Under the pieces are notes generated by a model. It was not told where the DNA came from. It made no database searches and worked only from the letters and a program-made list of their open reading frames with translations. DNA of 54,854 nt from Lachnospiraceae bacterium (lineage in GTDB: Bacteria > Bacillota > Clostridia > Lachnospirales > Lachnospiraceae), in assembly GCA_017544835.1 (NCBI GenBank), contig JAFYDI010000108.1, positions 1 to 54,854 of the forward strand, read 5' to 3'. This document shows positions 32,871 to 41,892 of this stretch, piece by piece. Position 1 is the stretch's first letter; every line of letters begins with the position of its first letter. A program made the position numbers and the translations under genes.

Positions 32871-35819
32871 TTAATAGTCTATGCTCAAGCCAAATTCTTT
32901 ACGCTTTTTGATAATCTCTTCATCAATCTTTACAGCGTAGTCGATGATGGTCTCACGAGAATCGTCTTTATCATTGATACACTTTCTGATTGCGTTGGAG
33001 ATATGACGACCTGTGTAGTATCCGCCGGGAACCTCTCTGATTCCGACTGTCTGATCCCACTGATCGTTTAATACCTTAATATCATCAACACTCCATGAAA
33101 GTCTGGAGAATGCATCTCTGTTGGCAGTTGCGTAACGAGCTGAAGAACCGAGAAGTGCTTCTATCTCACGTCCGAAACGAACCTGTACATCGGGTGTAGC
33201 CCACCACTTCATGAACTCCCATGACTTCTGCTTAAGGCTTTCATTGTCAGTCTCAATCATCATGGTGGCCGCGCCGGCTATGAAGTCGGAACGATCGATG
33301 TATGTATTACCGTTCTCATCAACCTTCTCTGTACCGGGGATAAGGGTGAAGTCCCAAAGTCCTCTGATTTCGGGTGCCGATACCATAAGAGTGTTGTATG
33401 CGGAGTATGCCTGAATACCGATAGGCATTTCACCGGAACGGAAACGGCTTACAAAGTCATAAATTGTGGGAAGACCGTAATCGTTAAAGTACTTAACGTA
33501 GTCATCGAATGCCTTGATAGCTTCTTCGGTATCTACTGTGGTCTTGTTACCTGCTTCATTGTACATGTCACCGCCGTACTGGAACAAAAGAGAGAAGTAC
33601 ATGTTAAGGTCAGGCATGTTACTCATGGTAGATGTAGCTGCGGAACCGGCACTGCTGGAACCTGCTGCTGTAGGAATACCTACCGATAAGTTGTTACCCT
33701 GGATGGTAGGAAGAATCTCGATGAATTCTTTCCAGGTGTTGGGAACTTTAAGGCCCAATTCATCAAGTACATCTTTACGATAGAACATAACGGTGAAGGT
33801 CTGAGTCTCAGGTACGCCGTAGATGTGATCGTCAAGTCTGTACTGCTCATAAGAACTGGGTGAATAATGTGATAAAACTTCTTTGTAATCGGGGAACTGC
33901 GTAATATCTACGGAAGCTCCACGAAGTGCATAGTCAACAGGGATGTTGGAACCAACAGAAAGAACTACGTTAGGTCCTCTTCCTGCAAGCACCGCATTAA
34001 GTAATGCATCCTGTGTAATAACTTCAACATTAACCTTGATTCCGGTATTAGGAATGAAGTCATCGTCAATCATTGCCTTAAGAATGGTACCCTGGTCACG
34101 ACCGGTAAGCACCCATACCTTAACAACTTCTTCCTCTTTACCTTCGTATACGTCGCCGACTGCATTGTAGTCTACGAAGAAGGAAGCAACGAATGACTTA
34201 ATCTCATGCCATGCCTTGGTAAAGAAATTAGCCTTCTCATGCTTAACCTTGGCTTCGGTACCGGATACTGTTATGTAGTCGATATCGAGCTTGGTCTCAC
34301 TCATGTTAAGCTGAGCTGTACCAAGTGAAGTAATGTTATCTTTAAATGTAATGAACTCTACTGTAATCTTCTGAGGTTTCTTACAGAATCTTTCGAGCTG
34401 TGTTGCAACTGTCTGAGCCGTTGCAATCTGATCAGCCTTCTGTCCGGAGTAATCAACCATGTCATCGACAATCTTGTACAACTTTCTGTACTCAAGATCG
34501 AGAGCTTCCATGATTTCGGGATAGTTGGTGTTAATTCTATAATCACGGTATTTATCAGGGTTAGCTCCTGTGTAAACAAGAAGCTTTCTGTAAATCTGAT
34601 TAAGTCTGTATGTAGACTCTTCAAGGTCTGAAAGGATAGGTCCTACGCCACCGAGTGTAGCTTCAAGTCTGATGGTGTGCTTACCTTTTGTAAGGTAGAA
34701 GTTGTAAGGGTTACCATCCGCATCCGCTACGTCTCTGCAAATCCAGTCGTTGGCATATTCGAAAGAAATCTCCTGCATTTCTTCGAAAGGAACTTCACCG
34801 TCGATGTAAATCTTACGGTTTGAAACTGAACCTCTCTGATAGTTCTGACGACCCTTAACCATAATATTATAGAAACCGTCTGCGGGAACTTCAAATTCCC
34901 ATTCAATCCACTGACCTGTTGTCTTCCATGCGTCACCGCCTACGTAGTTAAGAACGGTTGTGGTTACGCTGTTAGGCTGAGTGGTAGGTGAGGATCTGTC
35001 GTATTTAGCATAAAGTGAAGATTCTGAACGATAAGTGGACTCTTCGCCCTGAATAACAGTTACGAAATCTCCCGTGGAAGGAGCATTTGTGGGCTGCTTG
35101 GCGATGTACTCATCGTAAGTATCGATATGAACAACGGGAACAATCTGAAGCTTTCTGATTGCCATGGGCTCGTTGATTGCGTTAATGGTAATCTTGTTCT
35201 CGCCTTTTTCAAAATAGAATTTGAAGGGATTCATTTCATATCCGAGCTTGTCGGAAAAATAAGATGACTGCCAGTCATAGTGTTCAACCTGAGAGGGACG
35301 AATTTCGTTGCCCTGGTTGTCGATACGCTTCTCTCCGCCGTCGGTCCAGATACGTGTGAAGTTTAAGTTAAGCGCATCATCAAAAGGAAGTTCACCGTTA
35401 ATGTAGAAAGCACGCTCTGCAGCAACGCCTCTTGACTCGGTGATGAGGTACTCCATATAAACATTGTAAAAACCCGCTTCGGGAACATCAATAGTATAGG
35501 TAATCACAGACTCGATATCTGTGAAAAGGCACTTAGCCTCGTCATGGAAATTGGTATATACGGAAACATTGCCGTCAGCTTCGTAAGAATAAAGATCTAC
35601 ATCGATAGTCTTCTGGGGCTCCTTGGCATCCGCATGATTCTTAAGATAACCCTTATAGGTACCGGTTCTCTCAAGTCCCACTACGTCTCTGTTTAAATCA
35701 ACGCCTTCGTATTTGTCGGAATAATTCTTAACTCCGCGTAAAGACAAAAGAACACAGAGCACGACTATTGCCGCAACAATTGAAAGAACTGTGATAAGGG
35801 TTTTCAGGTTTTTACTCAT
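32871..35819 (-). CDS. Giant membrane-anchored sugar-binding protein with two jelly-roll modules
   Basis: 982 residues, about twice a normal ABC binding protein. A non-cleaved N-terminal helix (about 8-28) replaces the usual lipobox. Two homologous carbohydrate-binding-like modules follow, at about 70-230 and 260-430. Both carry the same frame: GFYN, a basic segment, R-x-Y/F-I-N/D-G-E-x-P-F and NPF/NPY-x-FYF/FYL-x-KG. After a helical linker, a family-1 binding domain runs from about 590 to 930 (WVLTGRDQGTILKAMIDDDF, YRKDVLDELGLKVPNTWKEF). The modules may hold polymer near the permease. It follows the GH10 xylanase gene and precedes its permeases. Confidence 0.85.
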   Translation of the reverse strand: MSKNLKTLITVLSIVAAIVVLCVLLSLRGVKNYSDKYEGVDLNRDVVGLERTGTYKGYLKNHADAKEPQKTIDVDLYSYEADGNVSVYTNFHDEAKCLFTDIESVITYTIDVPEAGFYNVYMEYLITESRGVAAERAFYINGELPFDDALNLNFTRIWTDGGEKRIDNQGNEIRPSQVEHYDWQSSYFSDKLGYEMNPFKFYFEKGENKITINAINEPMAIRKLQIVPVVHIDTYDEYIAKQPTNAPSTGDFVTVIQGEESTYRSESSLYAKYDRSSPTTQPNSVTTTVLNYVGGDAWKTTGQWIEWEFEVPADGFYNIMVKGRQNYQRGSVSNRKIYIDGEVPFEEMQEISFEYANDWICRDVADADGNPYNFYLTKGKHTIRLEATLGGVGPILSDLEESTYRLNQIYRKLLVYTGANPDKYRDYRINTNYPEIMEALDLEYRKLYKIVDDMVDYSGQKADQIATAQTVATQLERFCKKPQKITVEFITFKDNITSLGTAQLNMSETKLDIDYITVSGTEAKVKHEKANFFTKAWHEIKSFVASFFVDYNAVGDVYEGKEEEVVKVWVLTGRDQGTILKAMIDDDFIPNTGIKVNVEVITQDALLNAVLAGRGPNVVLSVGSNIPVDYALRGASVDITQFPDYKEVLSHYSPSSYEQYRLDDHIYGVPETQTFTVMFYRKDVLDELGLKVPNTWKEFIEILPTIQGNNLSVGIPTAAGSSSAGSAATSTMSNMPDLNMYFSLLFQYGGDMYNEAGNKTTVDTEEAIKAFDDYVKYFNDYGLPTIYDFVSRFRSGEMPIGIQAYSAYNTLMVSAPEIRGLWDFTLIPGTEKVDENGNTYIDRSDFIAGAATMMIETDNESLKQKSWEFMKWWATPDVQVRFGREIEALLGSSARYATANRDAFSRLSWSVDDIKVLNDQWDQTVGIREVPGGYYTGRHISNAIRKCINDKDDSRETIIDYAVKIDEEIIKKRKEFGLSIDY

Positions 35820-35847
35820 ATCATCCTCCGAAAAGGTATAAAATTGT

Positions 35848-35870
35848 ACATAATAACAAACGCATTATGT
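35848..35870. promoter_or_regulatory. Inverted repeat before the giant binding-protein gene
   Basis: ACATAAT (35848-35854) and ATTATGT (35864-35870) with a 9-base centre, about 30 bases before the start codon and GGAGG site. It has the shape of an operator. I did not find a convincing promoter in the 164-base gap, and no terminator follows the GH10 gene, so read-through from GH10 is possible. Confidence 0.35.
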
Positions 35871-35983
35871 CACTTATACACAAAAGATTAAACGTTTTAG
35901 TAAATTTCTTCTTGTGATATTGTGCTTTTTTTTTCTCAAAATTTGCTTTTTTGTATAAAAGGTGCAAAATGTGCTAAATATGA

Positions 35984-37405
35984 TTATTTGGCAAATACGT
36001 AGAAACAAGGCTTGGGCTCGTAGTTCTCATCAAAGAGAAGAGGCATCTGAGGAAGTCCTGTAGTGTTGCCTCCGCCTACGTTTGAACGGGACTGAAGCCA
36101 TGAATAATGGTCAACCGTTCCCCAGAAAGTAATGCCGTCGAAATTAACGCCTTCTTTCTTCATGGCTGCGGTAATTGCGAAGTTAATCATGTTGTAACGC
36201 TTCTTAAGCTTCTCGTTCTCTTCGTCCTTCTGACTCGCATCACCTGTATAATCGGAGCTTGCGGAAATGTCGACTTCGGTCATCTGAACGTGGCCGACTA
36301 CCTTGCAGTAAGACTTAATCGCAGCTTCTATATTATTATAAGAAGGATTGTCCATTCCGTAGTGACCCTGCATACCCATTGCGGATATTCTGGTGCCCAC
36401 ACCGGGTTCACCCTCTTCGTCCTTAACAGCCTGAAGGAGCTTAACGATTCCCTGAGTCTTATCTAAATTGGAATCATTGTAATCATTGTAGTAAAGTTCC
36501 AAATCTGCGGGCGCATATTTATTGGCATATTTAAAAGCGTTAATAATGAACTCATTGCTCTCGTATACATGCCACCAGCTTGAGTTGCTGCCGTGTCTGT
36601 CTTCGGAAAGCTTCTCGTTGGGATTCTCGTTGTCACTTCTGTAAGTGCATGTTCCGTCACTTATTGCTTCATTGACTACGTCCCAACCGTAGAACATACC
36701 CTTCCACTCGCTGTCTTCGCCGGTGAAATGAGAAAGTACGGTGCAGATGTACCACTCAAGTCTCTTGTTCATGGTATCCTTGTCAACATAAGGCTTAGTC
36801 TTGTCGTAGTCCTCATGGAAGAACCATTCGGGAGTCTGTGAATGCCACACAAGAACATGTCCTCTTACCTTAATTATATTGTCGGGATTCTCATCGTTCC
36901 ATTTCTTGATCTTCTTAAGCATTCTCTCCGCTCTTGAATAATCCATTCTGGGAACAAGAAGGTCCTCGCCGTTAAAAGAAACCGTCTGGGTACCCGAGGG
37001 CTTTGAAAGGCTGTAATTAAACAGCGCATCGGGCTTAAGTTCATTGCCGAATGTTATCGCATTAAAATGCTTCGTAATGATATCCCATACCTTGGGATCT
37101 GCAAGCTCATTCTCTGTAGCAGCGCATCCTACGAAACATCCGAGATTCTTCTCAACGCAATCCTTCAAAACAAGGTCTTCTGCCGCTGTCTCCTCTTTAA
37201 CTTCCGCCGTAGAAGTCGAAGTCTCGGAAACGGAAGCCTCGGAAGTCTCACTGCCTTCTGTCTCAACCGACGCCTCAACACTGCTTACTGTAGCAGAAGT
37301 TGCAGAGCTGTTATTGTTTTGTACATCTTTACCACCGCATGCAGCTAAAAGAAGAGTTGCCGAAAGCATAAGTGATAAAGTAATAGTCAATTTTTTGTTA
37401 ATCAT
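35984..37405 (-). CDS. GH10 endo-1,4-beta-xylanase lipoprotein
   Basis: 473 residues. The signal peptide ends LLLAAC (lipid site Cys23). A 55-residue Ser/Thr/Glu linker follows, then one GH10 barrel. The acid/base is E246 in WDVVNEAIS and the nucleophile E377 in TEVDIS; substrate-binding NELKP and RGHVLVWHSQTP are also intact. It has no carbohydrate-binding module. Being lipid-anchored it would cut xylan at the cell surface, and the products would pass to the transporters encoded just downstream. The ribosome site (AGGCAGG) is weaker than in neighbouring genes. It is divergent from the AraC regulator, which suggests shared control. The enzyme class is firm. Confidence 0.95.
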   Translation of the reverse strand: MINKKLTITLSLMLSATLLLAACGGKDVQNNNSSATSATVSSVEASVETEGSETSEASVSETSTSTAEVKEETAAEDLVLKDCVEKNLGCFVGCAATENELADPKVWDIITKHFNAITFGNELKPDALFNYSLSKPSGTQTVSFNGEDLLVPRMDYSRAERMLKKIKKWNDENPDNIIKVRGHVLVWHSQTPEWFFHEDYDKTKPYVDKDTMNKRLEWYICTVLSHFTGEDSEWKGMFYGWDVVNEAISDGTCTYRSDNENPNEKLSEDRHGSNSSWWHVYESNEFIINAFKYANKYAPADLELYYNDYNDSNLDKTQGIVKLLQAVKDEEGEPGVGTRISAMGMQGHYGMDNPSYNNIEAAIKSYCKVVGHVQMTEVDISASSDYTGDASQKDEENEKLKKRYNMINFAITAAMKKEGVNFDGITFWGTVDHYSWLQSRSNVGGGNTTGLPQMPLLFDENYEPKPCFYVFAK

Positions 37406-37510
37406 ATTAATACCTGCCTCTGTTGCACAAATTTACGAGTGTATTACCATTGTATTTATAAAAATTGTATAAAACCAACCATTTTTTGCTTATAATTGTT
37501 CATGTCTTGC

Positions 37511-37539
37511 TTTTCAAACTTCTCATTCTTTGCTATAAT
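37511..37539 (+). promoter_or_regulatory. Probable promoter of the AraC gene
   Basis: TTTTCA (37511-37516), a 17-base spacer and TATAAT (37534-37539). The leader is about 85 bases. It contains the direct repeat GGGTTTAA (37562-37569 and 37590-37597, start points 28 bases apart), a candidate site for self-regulation. Confidence 0.5.
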
Positions 37540-37631
37540 CTCACTTGGAGAGATGACATTTGGGTTTAAACGAAAGCAACTTTTCGTGAGGGTTTAAGTA
37601 TAATTGCCTTTCGTTACTTCGGAGGTAAGTT

Positions 37632-38573
37632 TTGTCTACAAAAAGCGATTTTAAAGAGAATTTTAACTACTATCAGATAAATGCCGACTGGAACGGTTCC
37701 CGTAATCTTCACGACACCGAGGAACTTGTGGACTTTTGGCAGAACACTTCTCATCGTATATGGATGAATGAGCAGACGTATTCTTTTGCCCCGCACTGGC
37801 ATACCGCCATGGAGATTATTTCTCCTGTGGAGAATTACTACGATGCCAAGGTTAATGGCGAGGAATTCAGGCTCAATCCCGGCGATATTCTTATAATTCC
37901 CCCCGGTGAAGTTCATGAGCTTACCGCTCCCGAATGGGGCAAGCGGTTTATTTTCCTTATGAATATTACGCTCATAAGCAGACTTAAGGGTTTCTCGGGA
38001 ATTCAGAGTATACTCTCCCACCCCTTGCATATTACCAAGGAAACTTTTCCGAAAATCTATGAAGACATTTATCAGATTTTGCTACAGATAAGAAACGAAT
38101 ATTTCAACAACAACGATTATGCGGAGCTCACTATTCAATCGCTTCTTCTCAACATGTTTGTGAAAATCGGCGAGAACCACAACAACGCAGACGAGCTCTT
38201 CCCCAATGTTCGCTTATACAAGCAGAAGGAATACGTTCAGAAGTTTAATCAGGCTCTTGAATATATAGACAGCCACTACATGGAAGACGTCTCTCTTGAA
38301 GACGTTGCCGACCAGATAGGCTTCAGTAAGTACCACTTTTCAAGACTTTTCAAGCAATATACCGGCTACACTTTCTGCGACTATCTTACCTTCAGACGTA
38401 TCAAGGTTGCGGAGGATTACCTGGCAAGTCCCGATTATTCCATTACCGAAGTGGCCATGCAAGCAGGCTTCTCCAGCATTTCAACCTTTAACCGATTATT
38501 TAAGCAACAGAAAAACTGCACACCGAGTGAATACCGCTCCAAGAACAGCGGTTCCAAAAAAAGAACGCACTAG
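37632..38573 (+). CDS. AraC-family regulator with N-terminal cupin
   Basis: 313 residues. The N-terminal sugar-sensing cupin shows APHWHTAMEIISP and PGDILIIPPGEVHEL; the C-terminal double helix-turn-helix shows VSLEDVADQIGFSKYHFSRLFKQYTG and ITEVAMQAGFSSISTFNRLFKQ. Translation starts at TTG 37632, six bases after a perfect GGAGG; no ATG fits. It is flanked by the divergent GH10 gene and the convergent intracellular xylan operon, so it is the natural candidate to activate both. Its stop codon is inside the stem of the following terminator. The effector is unknown, but xylose, arabinose or a short oligosaccharide is likely. Confidence 0.9.
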   Translation: MSTKSDFKENFNYYQINADWNGSRNLHDTEELVDFWQNTSHRIWMNEQTYSFAPHWHTAMEIISPVENYYDAKVNGEEFRLNPGDILIIPPGEVHELTAPEWGKRFIFLMNITLISRLKGFSGIQSILSHPLHITKETFPKIYEDIYQILLQIRNEYFNNNDYAELTIQSLLLNMFVKIGENHNNADELFPNVRLYKQKEYVQKFNQALEYIDSHYMEDVSLEDVADQIGFSKYHFSRLFKQYTGYTFCDYLTFRRIKVAEDYLASPDYSITEVAMQAGFSSISTFNRLFKQQKNCTPSEYRSKNSGSKKRTH

Positions 38574-38596
38574 AATCCCTAGTGCGTATCTTTTTA
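38558..38596. terminator. Two-way terminator overlapping the AraC stop codon
   Basis: ACGCACTAG (38565-38573) pairs with CTAGTGCGT (38579-38587) around a 5-base loop. TATCTTTTT follows on the plus strand and an A-run precedes it, giving a T-run for the opposing GH43 transcript. The TAG stop of the AraC gene is the end of the left arm. Confidence 0.85.
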
Positions 38597-40138
38597 TCAT
38601 GTATTGTATCTGTAATCAAAATCCGTAAACACGGCACTTCCGCCGCATTCTCTTGTCGAATATACGAACAATCCGAATCTTGCGCCACAGAAATGATCAA
38701 GTCTAAACTTAAGATTGTGCGCAGGTCCCACCTTAGTCCATCTTCTGTCCTTAAGGTAAAAGAAATCGAGCTTATCCTGCATATCTTCAAATACAGCCTT
38801 AAGGCAAAGCGATACAACCGGTCCCGAAAGCTTAATCTTCTCGGTTACGGTGCCCGGCATATAGTCATTGCTGTTGTCCATACGCTCTTTTTCGGGTCTT
38901 ACAATCTTAACGAGGAAGTATTCTCCCGTCTCCTTGGTAATACCGATAAGTCCGTAAAGTCCCTGCAATGCGCAAATTCCGGCAACGTCGCCTTCCTTAA
39001 GTCCGCTTGCATCGACAGTAACCTCAGCCTCACACTTAGGATACATCATACGCTGAGTAAGCGTATTGGATGCATGTGTTACGTTTATGGAAAGCTTATC
39101 GGTCTTAATCTTTAAGCCGCCTTCTGGAAGTATGCTCCAATATTCATCATGCGGCTTGTGATTCCACTGCCACTGAACTTTAAGCTTAGGATGTCCGTCT
39201 TCAGAGTCTTCATATTTAAAAGAATCCGAAGTATATACAGGCTCATATCTGTAGTAGGGTCTGCTGCTTGCAATTTCCATATTGGCAGGAACCTTACCGC
39301 CTACGCCGAATACAGGGAAATCGTTCTTCCAGGTTACGGGCACGATTACGGGAATACGTCCTACCGCACCGTTATCTCTGAAGAGAATCGCATACCACTT
39401 GCCTGCGGGAGTATCTACGATACCGCCCTGTGCGACGCCCATATTGAAAAAGCCCATATCATCATTAAGTACTTCTCCGCCTTTAAACTCACCATCAAGA
39501 GAATCTGCCGATAGACACACCTCCGAGCGTCTGCCGATGCCGGGCTTCTCCCAATGGATCAGGAATAAGTAGTACTTACCGTTAATCTTATAGAAGTGCG
39601 AACCCTCATAACCAAGGCCGTCAACAGGGTCAACAGCTATGATTCTGTCAAGTCCGCCGGCCTTAGGCCCCGTAAGCTCACTGTCAAGCTCAGTCAAATG
39701 TATCTCACGATTGCCGTATACGATATACACTCTTCCGTCATCATCAAAAAGAAGGGAACAATCGTGATAATAGCCCTTAATCACGCTCTTCTTCCATGGA
39801 CCGTTAATGTCACTTGCCCTGAAAAGATAAGTCTTCTTGGTGCCATGACTTACAAAAACAGCGTAAAAAGTACCGTTATGAAACCTCAAACACGGAGCCC
39901 ACATTCCGCGTCCGTAATTGGTAAACTCATGATCCAAACGTTCCTCCGGCGTACCGTCAAGTTCGTCGAAAAGATGCCCGATGGGCTCCCAATTAACCAA
40001 GTCATATGATCTTAAAAGCGCACCGCCGGGGAAAAAATGCATGGTGGTGCTGAGCATATAATATGTATCCCCCACGCGAATCACGTCGGGATCGGGATAA
40101 TCTGATTTAATTATTGGATTAAAATCACATTCTCTCAC
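38597..40138 (-). CDS. Intracellular GH43 beta-xylosidase-type enzyme
   Basis: 513 residues without signal peptide. The catalytic set is D16 (YPDPDVI), D126 (YHDCSLLFDDDG) and E178 (GYEGSHFYK). The N-terminal NPIIKSDYPDPDVIRVGDTYY and TTMHFFPGGALLRSYDLVNW resemble GH43 subfamily 10, and a C-terminal beta-sandwich from about 320 fits. It should release xylose or arabinose from imported oligosaccharides. It is the last gene of a leftward operon after GH8 and the SGNH esterase, beginning 17 bases after the latter. Confidence 0.88.
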   Translation of the reverse strand: MRECDFNPIIKSDYPDPDVIRVGDTYYMLSTTMHFFPGGALLRSYDLVNWEPIGHLFDELDGTPEERLDHEFTNYGRGMWAPCLRFHNGTFYAVFVSHGTKKTYLFRASDINGPWKKSVIKGYYHDCSLLFDDDGRVYIVYGNREIHLTELDSELTGPKAGGLDRIIAVDPVDGLGYEGSHFYKINGKYYLFLIHWEKPGIGRRSEVCLSADSLDGEFKGGEVLNDDMGFFNMGVAQGGIVDTPAGKWYAILFRDNGAVGRIPVIVPVTWKNDFPVFGVGGKVPANMEIASSRPYYRYEPVYTSDSFKYEDSEDGHPKLKVQWQWNHKPHDEYWSILPEGGLKIKTDKLSINVTHASNTLTQRMMYPKCEAEVTVDASGLKEGDVAGICALQGLYGLIGITKETGEYFLVKIVRPEKERMDNSNDYMPGTVTEKIKLSGPVVSLCLKAVFEDMQDKLDFFYLKDRRWTKVGPAHNLKFRLDHFCGARFGLFVYSTRECGGSAVFTDFDYRYNT

Positions 40139-40155
40139 TAGTTTAACTCCGCAAT

Positions 40156-41877
40156 TTATCTAACTATACCGAATCCAAGAATTGTGAAGTTCTTGGAAGG
40201 GTCATTAACCTTAACCTCAATGTGTCTCTTCTTAAGCTCTCCGCCCCTGAACACAATTACAGCATTGCTGTGGCACCAACCCACAACGTGAGGGTCGTAA
40301 TCCAATACTTTCTCGCCATCAACCAAAACGCTTGCCGTGCCGTCTGCAGGGTCAGCCGAATCCTTAACCACAATAAAGAGCGCCGAGCTCTCTACGTCCA
40401 TGGAAAAAGGCGTATCGTCGGGATTGGAACCTTTATGCATCCAGTTATTGACGTAAACCTTGGTATGGGTAACATCAAGGTCCATTTCAACCGCCTGAAT
40501 TACCTCATCGGTATCGGTAAAAGAACCTGCATCTACACTCACATAATCAGCCTCTGAAGCTCTGTCGTACAACAATGTGCTTTCAAATTCACCACCAATC
40601 GGAGCCTTGATTGAATTAATGTCAACTTCAGCCGCATTGCAAGCTTCGGCATCCGCTTTCTTAAGATAATTAATGATGCCGTCGGCCATAATACGATGTC
40701 CGATGTTGGTAGGATGATAGCAGTCATAAAAGAACTGACTCTTCTTGACAACTCTGTCCGCACCCTTAAGCGCAAACTGATCCACAACACTGTTTAAAGT
40801 GCTGACCATCGGAAGGTCGTATGCATATCCCACAGGGCTTAATCTGTCCTGAAGGTTCCAGTCATTGGAGAATACGGCAAATATCAGGATAACAGCAGGT
40901 GAGCCCGGTCCGTTATAAATCTTACGTACCAAAGAATCGTAGCACTCTCCCTTGGTCTCATCCCCTTCATCGTTAACGGCAAATTCAACAACCACCACAT
41001 CGGGCGTAACCTTACCGTTTCTTAAAATATCTCTCTCATATCTGCAAAGGCCGAGCTCGGAAGGAGTACCTCCGATACCGCCCTTTACAAAATGAACGTT
41101 GTCATCATAACCTCTGCCGGTAATGTCGCAGAAGCCTTGAAAAGTCTTGTAAGCATAGCACTCTGTATTAATCGGTACAGCGCCGGCACCCTGTGTTATG
41201 GAGCCTCCGATAAAGCCGATAGTGACATCTTCACCTTTACGAGCCTTATCAAGAGCCCTCTTAATACGAACGTTATTACCCATGTTCATAAGAGACTTCT
41301 CAATTATTGCGGCATACTCGGGCGAATCAAATCTTACGGGAGCGTCTTCCTCCTCAGCGGGAGCACTGAAACCGTCGTTTAAGTAGAAGCGCACGGTAAC
41401 ATTGCCGAAATCTCCGCCCTTCTTAAAGTGGAATCTTATCTGTCCGGGAATATTATCATCATCGGACCAATTTACTTCCGACAAAGGAATAACAGTCTCC
41501 ATTCCGTCACCCGACACTACAGCTTCAATGCTGGTGCCCGATACGTAAGGATTGGTCTTGCCATACATCTGAAATACGAATTTAACGTCCTCTCTGTCAT
41601 CGGACTCAATGGTCACACCGATAGAGTGAACAAGTTTCTTCATGGACTCTACGGTCTTAAGCAAATCTATTACGCTTTCGTCCGTAATTCCGCCTACGAG
41701 TCTTGCGGAATCAAGAAGTCTTCCGTCACTTTCGAATATAAAGCATACACCGCTGCCGTCGGGCTGAGGCGAAGCCGATATTCTCTTATTACGCATAATG
41801 CAAAATGCTGGACGTTTCTTGGTCGGATCCTTGGGAGCCTTAGGCCCTCCGTTTCCCCCTTTAACTATATCTGTCAT
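40156..41877 (-). CDS. Intracellular SGNH-hydrolase, probable carbohydrate esterase
   Basis: 573 residues. An N-terminal beta-sandwich (about 20-190) precedes the SGNH domain: catalytic S226 in IGGSITQG, block III EFAVND and D385/H388 in DCYHPTNIGH. A second beta-sandwich covers about 430-573. There is no signal peptide. Between a GH8 oligoxylanase and a GH43, it most likely removes acetyl groups from imported xylo-oligosaccharides so the other enzymes can act. The three-part layout is known among SGNH esterases of rumen bacteria. The ribosome site is weak, and a start at ATG codon 28 is possible, although the first is kept for its spacing to GH8. Confidence 0.8.
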   Translation of the reverse strand: MTDIVKGGNGGPKAPKDPTKKRPAFCIMRNKRISASPQPDGSGVCFIFESDGRLLDSARLVGGITDESVIDLLKTVESMKKLVHSIGVTIESDDREDVKFVFQMYGKTNPYVSGTSIEAVVSGDGMETVIPLSEVNWSDDDNIPGQIRFHFKKGGDFGNVTVRFYLNDGFSAPAEEEDAPVRFDSPEYAAIIEKSLMNMGNNVRIKRALDKARKGEDVTIGFIGGSITQGAGAVPINTECYAYKTFQGFCDITGRGYDDNVHFVKGGIGGTPSELGLCRYERDILRNGKVTPDVVVVEFAVNDEGDETKGECYDSLVRKIYNGPGSPAVILIFAVFSNDWNLQDRLSPVGYAYDLPMVSTLNSVVDQFALKGADRVVKKSQFFYDCYHPTNIGHRIMADGIINYLKKADAEACNAAEVDINSIKAPIGGEFESTLLYDRASEADYVSVDAGSFTDTDEVIQAVEMDLDVTHTKVYVNNWMHKGSNPDDTPFSMDVESSALFIVVKDSADPADGTASVLVDGEKVLDYDPHVVGWCHSNAVIVFRGGELKKRHIEVKVNDPSKNFTILGFGIVR

Positions 41878-41892
41878 ATCACAATCTTTCCT

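Noticed and set aside
37449-37470. ATTGTAT direct repeats between GH10 and AraC as an operator
   Set aside because: Very AT-rich surroundings make chance repeats likely, and the 15-base spacing fits no clear pattern.
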